A stretch of DNA of 64,000 nt from positions 1-64,000 of the forward strand of contig NZ_AFNU02000001.1 in NCBI RefSeq assembly GCF_000215935.2, in the 5' to 3' direction. Under the pieces are notes generated by a model, which made no database searches, was not told where the DNA came from, and saw only the letters and a list, made by a program, of their open reading frames with translations. The stretch comes from Haloplasma contractile SSD-17B (GTDB lineage: Bacteria > Bacillota_I > Bacilli_A > Haloplasmatales > Haloplasmataceae). Both the position numbers and the translations under genes were made by a program. Shown in pieces: positions 56,310 to 64,000 of the stretch (positions are counted from its first letter, which is position 1; each line of letters opens with the position of its first letter).

Positions 56310-57728
56310 ATGTTTAACTTGATTGAAACAGTAAATAATTTAGTTTGGGGAGCACCACTCGTCATACTTTGTTTAGGAGCAGGTGTCTACTTCACACTGC
56401 GTACAAAGTTTGTTCAATTAAGGTTTTTAGTTGAAATGCCAAGGTTATTATTCGGGAGTAAAGAGACAGATAAAGGGGTATCATCCTTTCAGGCATTTGC
56501 ATTAGCAGTATCAGGCCATGTTGGTACTGGTAATATAGCAGGTGTTGCGATGGCTATTTTTTATGGCGGTCCAGGTTCAATATTCTGGATGTGGGCAATG
56601 GCAATACTATGTTCTGCATCATCATTTGTAGAAACTACCCTAGGTCAAATTTATAAAAAAGAAATTAATGGTGAATATCGAGGTGGACCTGCATTCTATA
56701 TTGATAAGGGACTCGGTATGCGGTGGTTTGCCATTTTATTTGCCGTTGTATCAGTTATTAGTATTGGTCTGTTTTTACCTATGGTTCAATCAGCAAATAT
56801 TGCTGATGCAGTATCCACTGCATTCAGAATCGATCGTTTTATCGTAGGGATCATTATAATGGTATTTCTAGGTGCAGTTATATTCGGTGGTAGTAGACGA
56901 TTAGTTCACATAGCTGAAGTCATTGTTCCGTTTATGGCCGTATCATATTTGATTATTACGATTCTGGTAATTCTATTAAATATACAAGAGTTACCTCGGG
57001 TTATACAATTAATCATTGATAGTGCGTTTAAACGGGATGCCGTATTCGGTGGAATAGCCGGTTCAGCTATCTCATTAGGAGTTAAAAGAGGTATTTTCTC
57101 TAATGAAGCAGGACTTGGATCTGTTCCTAATTTAACTGCATCGTCTGATGTAAGTCATCCGGTTAAGCAAGGTCTTGTAAGTGCATTTTGCGTATATATT
57201 GATACTATCTTTATCTGTACATCAACTGCATTTATGATCTTAATAACGGGTAAATTTAACGTAGCAAATCCTGAGGGGGGATTCTTATATGAAGGCCTTC
57301 CTGGAGTGACACGATATTCTGAATATACGCAAGAATCCATTAGTGCTGTTTTAAATAACTTTGGACCGTTATTCGTTGCCATATCTTTAATATTCTTCGG
57401 TTTCACAACATTTATGGCTTACTACTATCAGGCTGAGACAAACTTACTTTATTTATTTGATCGTAATAAAAAACTAACATTCTTTATCAATGTATTAAGA
57501 GTTAGTACATTAGTTTCGGTTTTGATTAGTACGATCTATACAAGTGAGTTTGCTTGGAAAGTCGGCGATATTGGTGTTGGAATCATCGCTTGGTTAAACA
57601 TTATAGCAATTTTACTATTACATAAACTCTCACTTCATGCGTTGAAAGACTATGAGAAGCAAAAGAAGGAAGGAAATGATCCTGTTTATAAGGCGAAATA
57701 CTTAAAAAATGTTGAGTGCTGGAAATAA
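56310..57728 (+). CDS. sodium:alanine/glycine symporter, AgcS (AlsT) family
   Basis: 472 residues with about ten to eleven membrane segments. The family signature SGHVGTGNIAGVAMAIFYGGPGSIFWMW is near 75-100, and GGPAFYIDKGLG and GVKRGIFSNEAGLGSVPNLTA (near 255) are conserved. It imports alanine or glycine with Na+. The C-terminus is a short charged tail (ALKDYEKQKKEGNDPVYKAKYLKNVECWK), longer than minimal family members. AGAAGGTGA precedes the ATG. Divergent from ytqA. Confidence 0.93.
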   Translation: MFNLIETVNNLVWGAPLVILCLGAGVYFTLRTKFVQLRFLVEMPRLLFGSKETDKGVSSFQAFALAVSGHVGTGNIAGVAMAIFYGGPGSIFWMWAMAILCSASSFVETTLGQIYKKEINGEYRGGPAFYIDKGLGMRWFAILFAVVSVISIGLFLPMVQSANIADAVSTAFRIDRFIVGIIIMVFLGAVIFGGSRRLVHIAEVIVPFMAVSYLIITILVILLNIQELPRVIQLIIDSAFKRDAVFGGIAGSAISLGVKRGIFSNEAGLGSVPNLTASSDVSHPVKQGLVSAFCVYIDTIFICTSTAFMILITGKFNVANPEGGFLYEGLPGVTRYSEYTQESISAVLNNFGPLFVAISLIFFGFTTFMAYYYQAETNLLYLFDRNKKLTFFINVLRVSTLVSVLISTIYTSEFAWKVGDIGVGIIAWLNIIAILLLHKLSLHALKDYEKQKKEGNDPVYKAKYLKNVECWK

Positions 57729-57877
57729 TAGTCTTTTATATTATTTTACATGTCTTAGTTAGTTAAGTATAAGGAAAATATGTAGGAGGAACTACAAATT
57801 TGTAGTTCTTTTTATTTTCTATTGAAAAAATGATCATTTTTGGTTATTCTAATAATAGAACTTGGAGGGAAGAAACC

Positions 57878-58735
57878 ATGACAGAAAAATTGAAAGACCT
57901 TTTATTTAGACCAAGAGAACTACGAAAATTAAAGGACTCAAAACTGTATAAGGCATTTCTATATTTATTTATTATAGCCCTTTTTTCATCAATCATCCCA
58001 ATCATAGATATAATTAAGTTTGAGGGGTTTGACGTGTATGACAAGGAGCTATTTGAACAAGTATCGGGATTAAATTTTGAAGCTTCAAATGAACTTCCGG
58101 ATTGTAACATTTATGATTATAAATTAACTTGTAAAAATCAAGACGAACCTCAACTATTTTCACTCGGAAAATTAGAGGAACCCTATATCCCCGTTCAATA
58201 TAATCTGGTCATTGATGAACACTCTACATTTAACGATTTAGCGGATGATGAGTTGTATTTAATTTTTAAAAATGACAAATTGGTACTGAATATGGGACGA
58301 CAGGCATATCGTTTAGAATATGAATCCTATAAATCAGTCTTTGAATCAGTCGACTTTAAAGAAATCAGCGAAGCAAATAACTCTAGTGAACAATTATTTG
58401 CACTATTAATTAGTATAGTGAACGAAATCTATCAATCGAACAAGGGAATTTTTGATTCAATTACGATCAGTTTTCTTTATCTAGTAAATTATGTAATTAC
58501 TATTTTTCAGGTTTTATTTTATTCTTTTATACTTTTTATATTTCTAATTCCCTATAAAGTAAAATTTATCCATGTATTTAAAGTGACCACATATGCGATT
58601 ACGTTGGGTGCAATTTTAAGTTTAATATTTAGACTTTTTGGGTTTGTTGGTTTATCATCAACTGTAATGATGTTAACTACCTTCATATATGTGTCTAGAG
58701 CTTTACGAACAATGCCACCTATTAGAAGAGGATGA
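57878..58735 (+). CDS. DUF1189 family membrane protein
   Basis: 285 residues. A membrane segment at about 24-43 is followed by an extracytoplasmic domain (about 45-190) and three membrane segments in the last 100 residues (ITIFQVLFYSFILFIFLIP, VTTYAITLGAILSLIF, a further one). RELRKLKDSKLYKAFLYLFIIAL at the start and the outer-domain layout match DUF1189, found in many Bacillota, function unknown. ATG 57878 lies behind GGAGGGA; an upstream in-frame start at 57830 adds 16 residues without a site. TAC of other genes do not overlap it. Confidence 0.75.
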   Translation: MTEKLKDLLFRPRELRKLKDSKLYKAFLYLFIIALFSSIIPIIDIIKFEGFDVYDKELFEQVSGLNFEASNELPDCNIYDYKLTCKNQDEPQLFSLGKLEEPYIPVQYNLVIDEHSTFNDLADDELYLIFKNDKLVLNMGRQAYRLEYESYKSVFESVDFKEISEANNSSEQLFALLISIVNEIYQSNKGIFDSITISFLYLVNYVITIFQVLFYSFILFIFLIPYKVKFIHVFKVTTYAITLGAILSLIFRLFGFVGLSSTVMMLTTFIYVSRALRTMPPIRRG

Positions 58736-58795
58736 TTTAATCGTTATACTCAACTAATTAACTATGAAATAAATTATTCAATATATCATGTAATA

Positions 58796-58823
58796 AGTTC
58801 CTGATATTCTCAGGGACTTTTTT
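58796..58823 (+). terminator. terminator of the DUF1189 gene
   Basis: AGTTCCTGA (58796-58804) pairs with TCAGGGACT (58810-58818), followed by T residues. Confidence 0.85.
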
Positions 58824-58943
58824 GCATACTTATAACAAAAAAATCAAACCTATATAAGACAAGACTATTTTTGTTATTAAACAATTACTATTTCAGCAAA
58901 GATAACAAAAGTGGAACTTAAAAAGCATATAGTAGGTGAAATT

Positions 58944-59957
58944 ATGTTTGTACCAAAGCGATATGTATTTGAGCGTGATACATTAGATTATCCATTAGGA
59001 CAGGAGTTACATGATCAACTAACATCACAAAATAAAAATGTCATTGTTTTGAAGTCAAATCGAGCAGTCCTTGATAAGTTGACATCACTCGAAGAAAAAT
59101 TTCATTACGGTAAAGAGACATTAATTCTATCTGTCAGACGGTCTTTTAAGTTTATGAGTTGCAGGCCTTCTGCACATTATCAAATGCCGGTAGCAACAGG
59201 ATGTATGGGCCGCTGTGAATATTGTTATTTAAACACGCAATTAGGAGATAAACCATATGTAAGGGCTTATGTTAATACGGAAGAAATTTTGGATCATGCT
59301 AAGAAGTATATTGATAAGAGAGGTAAGATGACCTTATTTGAAGGTGCTTCAACATCCGACCCTTTACCAGTTGAACCGTATACTCACGGGTTAGAGAAAT
59401 CAATTAAATATTTTGCAGACCAAGATCAGGGACATTTTAGATTTGTTACAAAATATAGTAATGTAGAGCCGCTATTAAATATTGACCACAATAATCATAC
59501 GGATATTAGGTTTAGTATTAATACCAACTCGATTATTGATGCCTATGAGCATTACACGTCGAAACTCGATTTAAGAATTAATGCAGCAAAAAAAATAGGT
59601 GATGCAGGGTATCAATTAGGGTTTATAATAGCACCTGTATTTATGTATGATGGTTGGCGTAAAGAGTACCAAGCATTAATCGATCAGCTTAATCGAACAT
59701 TTAAAGATTATAAGCATGGAAAAATTACGTTTGAGGTCATTACCCATCGCTATACCGAGAGAGCTAAAAAGCGTATTGAAGAGGTCTTTCCTGAAACAGG
59801 TTTACCAATGGATAAGGAAGAGCGAAAGTTTAAGTGGGGTCAATTTGGATATGGTAAATGGATTTATAAACCAGAGGATATGGATGAAGTAAAGGAATTC
59901 TTCACAGAACGATTAACGAATATGGACTTTGAGACTGAGTTAAAATACATTGTATAA
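58944..59957 (+). CDS. splB: spore photoproduct lyase-like radical SAM protein
   Basis: 337 residues. Starts FVPKRYVFERDTLDYPLGQ as SplB does. The SAM-cluster motif is CMGRCEYCYL (Cys87, Cys91, Cys94), with Tyr93 and Tyr95 at the positions of the radical-relay tyrosines. Downstream motif FEGASTSDPLPVEPYTHGL has Ser136 (or Thr137) where SplB proteins carry the hydrogen-donor cysteine (Cys141 in Bacillus subtilis, context ACTSD). SplB repairs the 5-thyminyl-dihydrothymine lesion in germinating spores. Without that Cys, repair would be impaired, so function is uncertain. ATG 58944 after TAGGTGA is preferred over GTG 58911. Confidence 0.85.
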   Translation: MFVPKRYVFERDTLDYPLGQELHDQLTSQNKNVIVLKSNRAVLDKLTSLEEKFHYGKETLILSVRRSFKFMSCRPSAHYQMPVATGCMGRCEYCYLNTQLGDKPYVRAYVNTEEILDHAKKYIDKRGKMTLFEGASTSDPLPVEPYTHGLEKSIKYFADQDQGHFRFVTKYSNVEPLLNIDHNNHTDIRFSINTNSIIDAYEHYTSKLDLRINAAKKIGDAGYQLGFIIAPVFMYDGWRKEYQALIDQLNRTFKDYKHGKITFEVITHRYTERAKKRIEEVFPETGLPMDKEERKFKWGQFGYGKWIYKPEDMDEVKEFFTERLTNMDFETELKYIV

Positions 59958-59969
59958 TTTCTTCTATAA

Positions 59970-60011
59970 AAAACAACTCACTAAATATAAAATTTTTTAG
60001 TGAGTTGTTTT
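59970..60011 (+). terminator. terminator of the splB-like gene
   Basis: AAAACAACTCACTAAA pairs with TTTAGTGAGTTGTTTT around an AT loop. Confidence 0.85.
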
Positions 60012-60047
60012 ATATATTGTTATATATTACAATTTGATTTGTGTCAT

Positions 60048-60094
60048 TAGTATATAATTTATCATCCTTTCTACTGATGATAAATTATATACTA
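60048..60094. repeat. 19-bp perfect inverted repeat downstream of the hydrolase gene
   Basis: TAGTATATAATTTATCATC (60048-60066) pairs without mismatch with 60076-60094 across a 9-base loop. It is 9 bases beyond the stop of the minus-strand hydrolase. No T-run follows on either strand, so it is not a standard terminator; an mRNA-stabilising hairpin is likelier. Confidence 0.6.
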
Positions 60095-60102
60095 GACTTA
60101 TA

Positions 60103-60909
60103 TTATAAGTCATTTTTTAAAAAATCAAGCAATAACGTATTGACTCGAGCTGGATTGTCTTGATTTGAATTATGTGCAGCATTCGGAATGATATGAAAAT
60201 AACAATTTTTTTCATTGTTTAGCCAATAATATGCTTCTTGTTTTATATTGAATGTTTTATCATGTTCACCTGCTAATAGTAAAATTGGTATCTTAATTAA
60301 ATATCGACGTTCATGATGAAATGTTTTTAACTGTTCATTAAAAATTTTTACAAAATCTTGTTTTCCTATTACTCGATAGGCTTCTTCAATATAATCTTGT
60401 ACTTGTTTTTTAACACTTGCTAACCGTTTGTTTTGAGAAATTAAATTTTCCCAGGAGTACACTTTAAGGGTTAGGCCGCTTATTAGAGAATTTATTTTGT
60501 CACCACGCGTACGTTTGCGAGTAATTGACATTCCATCAATCTGTACTAATTTAGTTACCCGAGATGGATATCTAAACCTTACTTCTTGTGCTAAATGTCC
60601 TCCCATAGAGTGACCGACAAAAACGGCCGTTTTTATCTCTTCTAGGTCAAGAATTTCAATTAGATCACTAATTACCATATCAATTTTAAAATTAATTCCA
60701 ATAGGCCTAGACTTACCATGTCCTCGGAGATCTATTAGAAATAAATTATAATCTGTAGGAATTCCATGAAACTGTTTTGCAAACATACGATGATCAAGTC
60801 CTGCACCATGTAAGAAAACAATCCATTTGTTACTTTTGTTATCTGTAATCCAATAATGGATCGGACATTCATGTTTAAGATGTACTTTTAAAGTAAATGA
60901 ATGTTCCAT
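60103..60909 (-). CDS. alpha/beta hydrolase
   Basis: 268 residues. The oxyanion region is WIVFLHGAGLDHRMF near 33, the nucleophile elbow GHSMGGHLAQE near 97-105 (Ser about 99), the Asp in LLAGEHDKTF near 213 and the catalytic His in PNAAHNSNQDNP near 246. It belongs to the large Abhydrolase_1 family of esterases and C-C hydrolases; no specific substrate can be named. N-terminal HLKHECPIHYWITDNKSNKW is typical of small cytosolic members. Weak ribosome binding site (GAAGTG). Confidence 0.85.
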   Translation of the reverse strand: MEHSFTLKVHLKHECPIHYWITDNKSNKWIVFLHGAGLDHRMFAKQFHGIPTDYNLFLIDLRGHGKSRPIGINFKIDMVISDLIEILDLEEIKTAVFVGHSMGGHLAQEVRFRYPSRVTKLVQIDGMSITRKRTRGDKINSLISGLTLKVYSWENLISQNKRLASVKKQVQDYIEEAYRVIGKQDFVKIFNEQLKTFHHERRYLIKIPILLLAGEHDKTFNIKQEAYYWLNNEKNCYFHIIPNAAHNSNQDNPARVNTLLLDFLKNDL

Positions 60910-61105
60910 AATAACACTTCTTTCTATTTTAAAATTCAGTTTCTTTTGTTAGTTTGCATATTAAAACACTAATTATAAGCGTTAATCTTTACCTATGTTA
61001 TCGTTTTTATAGTTAACACAGAATTAGAGTCATGATTATATTTAAGAAAGACAGTTTTTGTGTTCATAAAATAAAACTATTATATTTTTTTTAGATTTAA
61101 GACAA

Positions 61106-61147
61106 TAAAAAAACCTAGATACATTGTTTCATAATATGAATCTAGGT
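61106..61147 (-). terminator. terminator of the DUF3899-like gene
   Basis: On the minus strand ACCTAGAT pairs with ATCTAGGT (61113-61120 with 61140-61147), followed by seven T. Confidence 0.82.
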
Positions 61148-61176
61148 CACTAAGAAATATTAGGTGGCTCAATTTT

Positions 61177-61587
61177 TTAAAATAACATAAATATAACTGA
61201 AAATACTAAAGACAGTATTGCCCCTAAAAATATATAAGTTGTCTTTTTTGAGCGTTTTTCCATTCGGTATTCGATATAATCTTTAATAGTTCTAAATGAA
61301 TTTGTTTTCTCATCATTAGCTAAATCATCGATAACTGCTGATTTACTAAAACCAAAGCTTCTTCTTACCTTATGCGTCGAATATAAAATTGAATCGTAGG
61401 CTCCTTGTTCAAAGAGAAGTCTGAATGTCACTAATACAACAACTCCTAAGGATACTAAAAACCAATTGTTAAAGAAATGATCAAATCCATTTAAAAGTGA
61501 AACAACTAATGTAATGACTAATATTAACAGCACTGTTAATAAAACTAAACTTAATTTATAACTGGTTTTCATTTTTTTAAACTTCAT
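61177..61587 (-). CDS. membrane protein, DUF3899-like
   Basis: 136 residues with a basic N-terminus, two membrane segments at about 12-32 and 42-60, a cytoplasmic stretch FEQGAYDSILYSTHKVRRSFGF to IKDYIEYRMEKRSKK, and a C-terminal membrane segment at about 118-135. The G(A/F)(Y/F)D...Y...R.. centre resembles DUF3899 proteins of Bacillota; function unknown. ATG at 61587 follows GAGGTG by six bases on the minus strand. It diverges from the opp operon. Confidence 0.6.
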   Translation of the reverse strand: MKFKKMKTSYKLSLVLLTVLLILVITLVVSLLNGFDHFFNNWFLVSLGVVVLVTFRLLFEQGAYDSILYSTHKVRRSFGFSKSAVIDDLANDEKTNSFRTIKDYIEYRMEKRSKKTTYIFLGAILSLVFSVIFMLF

Positions 61588-61816
61588 GTATGACACCTCA
61601 ACTTAGTCTGATTGTTATTAATCTAACGTATAGCGTATCATAAAAATAAAAAAATATAAAGAATCATTTTTCATAATAAAATGTTTTATAAAAGTGATGT
61701 TCATTTGTATAAAATTGTCGAATTAACATATCTTATGAATGTCTGTAAATATAGGTTGTACTGAATTATAATAAGAATGCAATACTGTAACAAAAAGATA
61801 AAAATAGAACAAATTA

Positions 61817-61850
61817 TAGCATATATATGCTACTGTTGTAAACGCTTATA
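61817..61850 (+). promoter_or_regulatory. 16-bp palindrome and cre-like site upstream of the opp promoter
   Basis: TAGCATATATATGCTA (61817-61832) is a perfect palindrome. Four bases later TTGTAAACGCTTATA (61836-61850) matches 14 of 15 positions of the CcpA consensus WTGNAARCGNWWWCA. Both lie upstream of the -35 at 61896, a position where CcpA can activate. Confidence 0.45.
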
Positions 61851-61895
61851 ACAAAATACGACAGGAATTTACAAATTTTACTAGCCCAGAATCCC

Positions 61896-61924
61896 TTGAC
61901 TAAAGTGTCTGATTTTCCTATAAT
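61896..61924 (+). promoter_or_regulatory. promoter of the oligopeptide ABC operon
   Basis: TTGACT (61896-61901), 17 bases, TATAAT (61919-61924): the best sigma-A match in the window. The leader to oppA is about 165 bases and begins with a small hairpin, AGAATT with AAATTCT, near 61933-61957. No riboswitch or T-box motif is recognised. Confidence 0.8.
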
Positions 61925-62097
61925 GAATGACAAGAATTTTTTTTGAGAGAAATTCTTTAATCATCTTTTATGACACAGAGTATTAGGATATTTATACATG
62001 ATTAGTCTTGGATTGATTGGGTTAGCATTGTTTGAGGAGTTGGACTAGCTATGTATAAAATTCAAAATACTAAAAAATTACAGGAGGAGAGAAATTG

Positions 62098-63786
62098 ATG
62101 AAAAAATATTTATCACTAGTACTTATGTTAGTAACTGTCGTTACATTAGCGGCATGTGGGAACAAAGAAGATAATATTCCAAGTTTTAAAGACGCTGATT
62201 TAAGGTTAGCTAATAGCTCTATTGCAGAGGATTTAGACTTCCATACAACATCATTAGCATCTGACTTTACAATTTTAAATAATATAAATGAAGGTTTAGT
62301 ACGCCTTAAAGAAAACGACGAAGTTGTTGAAGGTGTAGCAAAATCTTGGTCTGTAAGTGAAGATCAATTAGTCTATACTTTTACATTACGTCAAGATGCG
62401 ACTTGGTCTAATGGTGACACTGTAACTGCTGATGATTTTGTATATTCATGGCATCGTGCAGTAAATCCACCAGAGGGAATCACTGTAAAGTATGCATCAA
62501 TGTATGACATGATTAAAAATGGTAGTGCTATTCGTACTGGAGAAGAAACTGATGTAACGAAATTAGGAATTGAAGCTGTAGATGAATATACGGTTAAAGT
62601 TACATTAGAACAGCCAACTCCATACTTCTTACCTCTAATGGCATTCCCTGCATTCTATCCTGCTCATCAAGAAACAATTGAAGAGTATGGAAAAGATTAT
62701 GGTAAAAAAATGGATAACTTAATTTATAATGGTCCGTTTAAAGTAACTTACTGGAATACAGATTACGGAGTATACTTAGAGAAGAACGAAACATATTGGG
62801 ATAAAGACGCTGTAAAAATTGAATCAGTATCGTATCGTGCTGTTGAAGATCCAACAACGCGTTTATCATTATATGATGCCGATGAATTAGACCGAGTAGG
62901 TGTTACAGGGGAACAATATGAGGACCGTATGGATGTGGCTGACGTTTATATTGATCCAGTTCAATGGTATTTAATTTTTAATACTGAAGATGAAAACTTT
63001 TCAAATAAAAACTTACGTTTAGCATTTAAATACGGAATTGATAAAGCTGAATTAGTACAGGCATTAAAGCCATATGTACCAGCAGATGAATTCGTTCCAC
63101 GTGGATATTCAGTTATGGAAGTTGAAGGTGAATATGTTGACTTCCGCGATTTTGTAACAGCTAATGCTGATGCGACTGAGGTAAATTACGATGAGTCAAC
63201 AAATGGTATTTTTGATGCAAAAGTAGCTCAAGATTACCTTGATCTTGCATTGAATGAATTAGGTGAAGACTCAATAACGGTTAAATTTAAAGCATTCGAT
63301 TCAGATGGTTGGAAACCTTTATTTGAAAACATACGTAACCAGTTATCTCGATTAGAAGGGTTAACTGTTGAATTAGACAAAAAGCCGGCTGCAGGTGTTT
63401 ATGATAGTTATGATGGACGTACATATGAATTTGGTTTCTATGGATGGGGACCTGACTATCCAGATCCAATGTCATTCTTAGAATTATATCATTCAGAAGA
63501 TTCTCATAATGTCTTGAAAAAGGAAGAAACTGACGTTTTAAATGCAGAATTTGATGCATTAATCGAAGCAGCTAGAGGGGATAATCCTGAGACTTCATTA
63601 CTAGATGACCCTGTTGCTCGTTGGGAAGCATTAGTACAAGCTGAAGCATTATTGTTAGAGGAAGCTTATGTAGTTCCATTAGCACAGCGTGCTGGAGGTA
63701 CGTTACAACAAGGCCGTGTTTCTGGTGTCATTAAACATAACTTTGGACCAGATTATTCATGGAAATGGGTTGAAGTTACTGACTAG
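62098..63786 (+). CDS. oppA: oligopeptide ABC transporter substrate-binding lipoprotein
   Basis: 562 residues. The signal peptide ends LAACGNKED, lipidated Cys at residue 20. The SBP_bac_5 fold is evident: LEDFHTTSLASDFTILNNINEGLVRL-like opening, YTFTLRQDATWSNGDTVTADDFVYSWHRAVNP near 100, YNGPFKVTYW near 215, EFGFYGWGPDYPDPMSFLELYHS near 450 and VPLAQRAGGTLQQGRVSGVIKHNFGPDYSWKW at the end. It binds peptides for import by the OppBCDF complex. ATG 62098 follows AGGAGGAGA. First gene of the operon, 70 bases before oppB. Confidence 0.94.
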   Translation: MKKYLSLVLMLVTVVTLAACGNKEDNIPSFKDADLRLANSSIAEDLDFHTTSLASDFTILNNINEGLVRLKENDEVVEGVAKSWSVSEDQLVYTFTLRQDATWSNGDTVTADDFVYSWHRAVNPPEGITVKYASMYDMIKNGSAIRTGEETDVTKLGIEAVDEYTVKVTLEQPTPYFLPLMAFPAFYPAHQETIEEYGKDYGKKMDNLIYNGPFKVTYWNTDYGVYLEKNETYWDKDAVKIESVSYRAVEDPTTRLSLYDADELDRVGVTGEQYEDRMDVADVYIDPVQWYLIFNTEDENFSNKNLRLAFKYGIDKAELVQALKPYVPADEFVPRGYSVMEVEGEYVDFRDFVTANADATEVNYDESTNGIFDAKVAQDYLDLALNELGEDSITVKFKAFDSDGWKPLFENIRNQLSRLEGLTVELDKKPAAGVYDSYDGRTYEFGFYGWGPDYPDPMSFLELYHSEDSHNVLKKEETDVLNAEFDALIEAARGDNPETSLLDDPVARWEALVQAEALLLEEAYVVPLAQRAGGTLQQGRVSGVIKHNFGPDYSWKWVEVTD

Positions 63787-63856
63787 TGTTGTCTGAAGAT
63801 AAATGGTGGTCCTTCGGCCACCATTTATTTATTTTTTAGAAGGAGGGAACTTTTTA

Positions 63857-64000
63857 ATGATTAAATACATACTAAAGAGAATTGGTTTTTCATTGTTAAC
63901 CATTATTCTTGCATCCTCACTATTATTTATACTTCTACAGTTTATGCCAGGAAAACCTTGGGATACTCAGAAAACAGATCCTGCTACTCAAGCACGTTTA
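63857..64000 (+). CDS. oppB: oligopeptide ABC transporter permease OppB, cut by the window end
   Basis: The first 48 residues, MIKYILKRIGFSLLTIILAS and onward to FMPGKPWDTQKTDPATQARL, are the N-terminus of an OppB/DppB permease: a short cytoplasmic start, the first membrane segment (about 9-30) and the beginning of the outer loop. It follows oppA after a short hairpin region and has AAGGAGGG upstream. The rest of the gene lies outside the window. Confidence 0.9.
   Translation, partial: MIKYILKRIGFSLLTIILASSLLFILLQFMPGKPWDTQKTDPATQARL

Noticed and set aside
61933-61957. CodY box in the opp leader
   Set aside because: The sequence around AGAATTTTTTTTGAG departs from AATTTTCWGAAAATT at too many positions; it is better explained as a small hairpin.

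Overview
The window reads as chromosomal DNA from an AT-rich, low-G+C Bacillota organism that uses the standard code: TGA ends several genes (for example 23848-23850 and 11529-11531), so this is not Mycoplasma code. Gene order echoes the Bacillus subtilis chromosome in three places: yunC-yunB-yutD-yutF-dapF-yutI-yutG-yuiD-yumC-yugI-pgi, tsaE-tsaB-rimI-tsaD-ABC-F-rex-groESL, and ytqA-ytqB. The anaerobic enzyme set (two PFOR genes, a flavodiiron protein), a glutaminyl-tRNA synthetase and a dapF-position gene without its catalytic motif suggest a fermentative, deep-branching member of the Bacilli, perhaps near Haloplasma/Turicibacter. That placement is inference only.

Layout: 1-532 AT-rich DNA with a possible broken minus-strand frame at the edge; 533-8045 tandem pyruvate:ferredoxin oxidoreductase genes, the second broken by an in-frame amber codon; 8047-8660 an ORF-less group II intron sitting directly behind the second gene's terminator; 8859-11531 a large GLUG-repeat lipoprotein; 12128-17421 the sufCDSUB iron-sulfur operon; 17818-21004 a sugar ABC importer without its ATPase; 21161-22905 an MFS transporter and a degenerate 5-formyl-THF cyclo-ligase-like protein; 22950-32982 the yun/yut/yui/yug block with pgi and a cwlD-like amidase; 33086-34405 a flavodiiron protein; 34617-39670 the t6A (tsa) genes with an inserted type I pullulanase; 40076-46296 an ABC-F protein, rex, an unknown exported protein and groESL with a perfect CIRCE; 46608-48942 a B3/4-domain protein and glnS; 49040-61587 a run of separate genes (DDAH, mscS, pcrA, rsmI, ytqB, ytqA, AgcS symporter, DUF1189, spore photoproduct lyase-like protein, hydrolase, DUF3899-like); 62098-64000 the start of an oligopeptide ABC operon that leaves the window.

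Functional links: PFOR reduces ferredoxin or flavodoxin, the YumC-type reductase connects that pool to NADP, Rex would sense NADH/NAD, SUF and the NFU protein supply Fe-S clusters for PFOR and the radical-SAM enzymes, and the flavodiiron protein would remove O2 or NO. Three genes tied to endospores elsewhere (yunB, cwlD-like, splB-like) are present.

The most interesting signals are a set of recognisable enzyme families that have lost a diagnostic catalytic residue or motif (DapF-like, 5-formyl-THF cyclo-ligase-like, spore photoproduct lyase-like), the amber codon in nifJ2, the degraded group IIC intron, a cytosolic-type pullulanase with a C-terminal hydrophobic tail, and several regulatory sites (LexA-like, Rex-like, cre-like, CIRCE). 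I found no CRISPR array, no tRNA or rRNA gene and no intact transposase. I did not find a clear multi-gene system that is wholly new.
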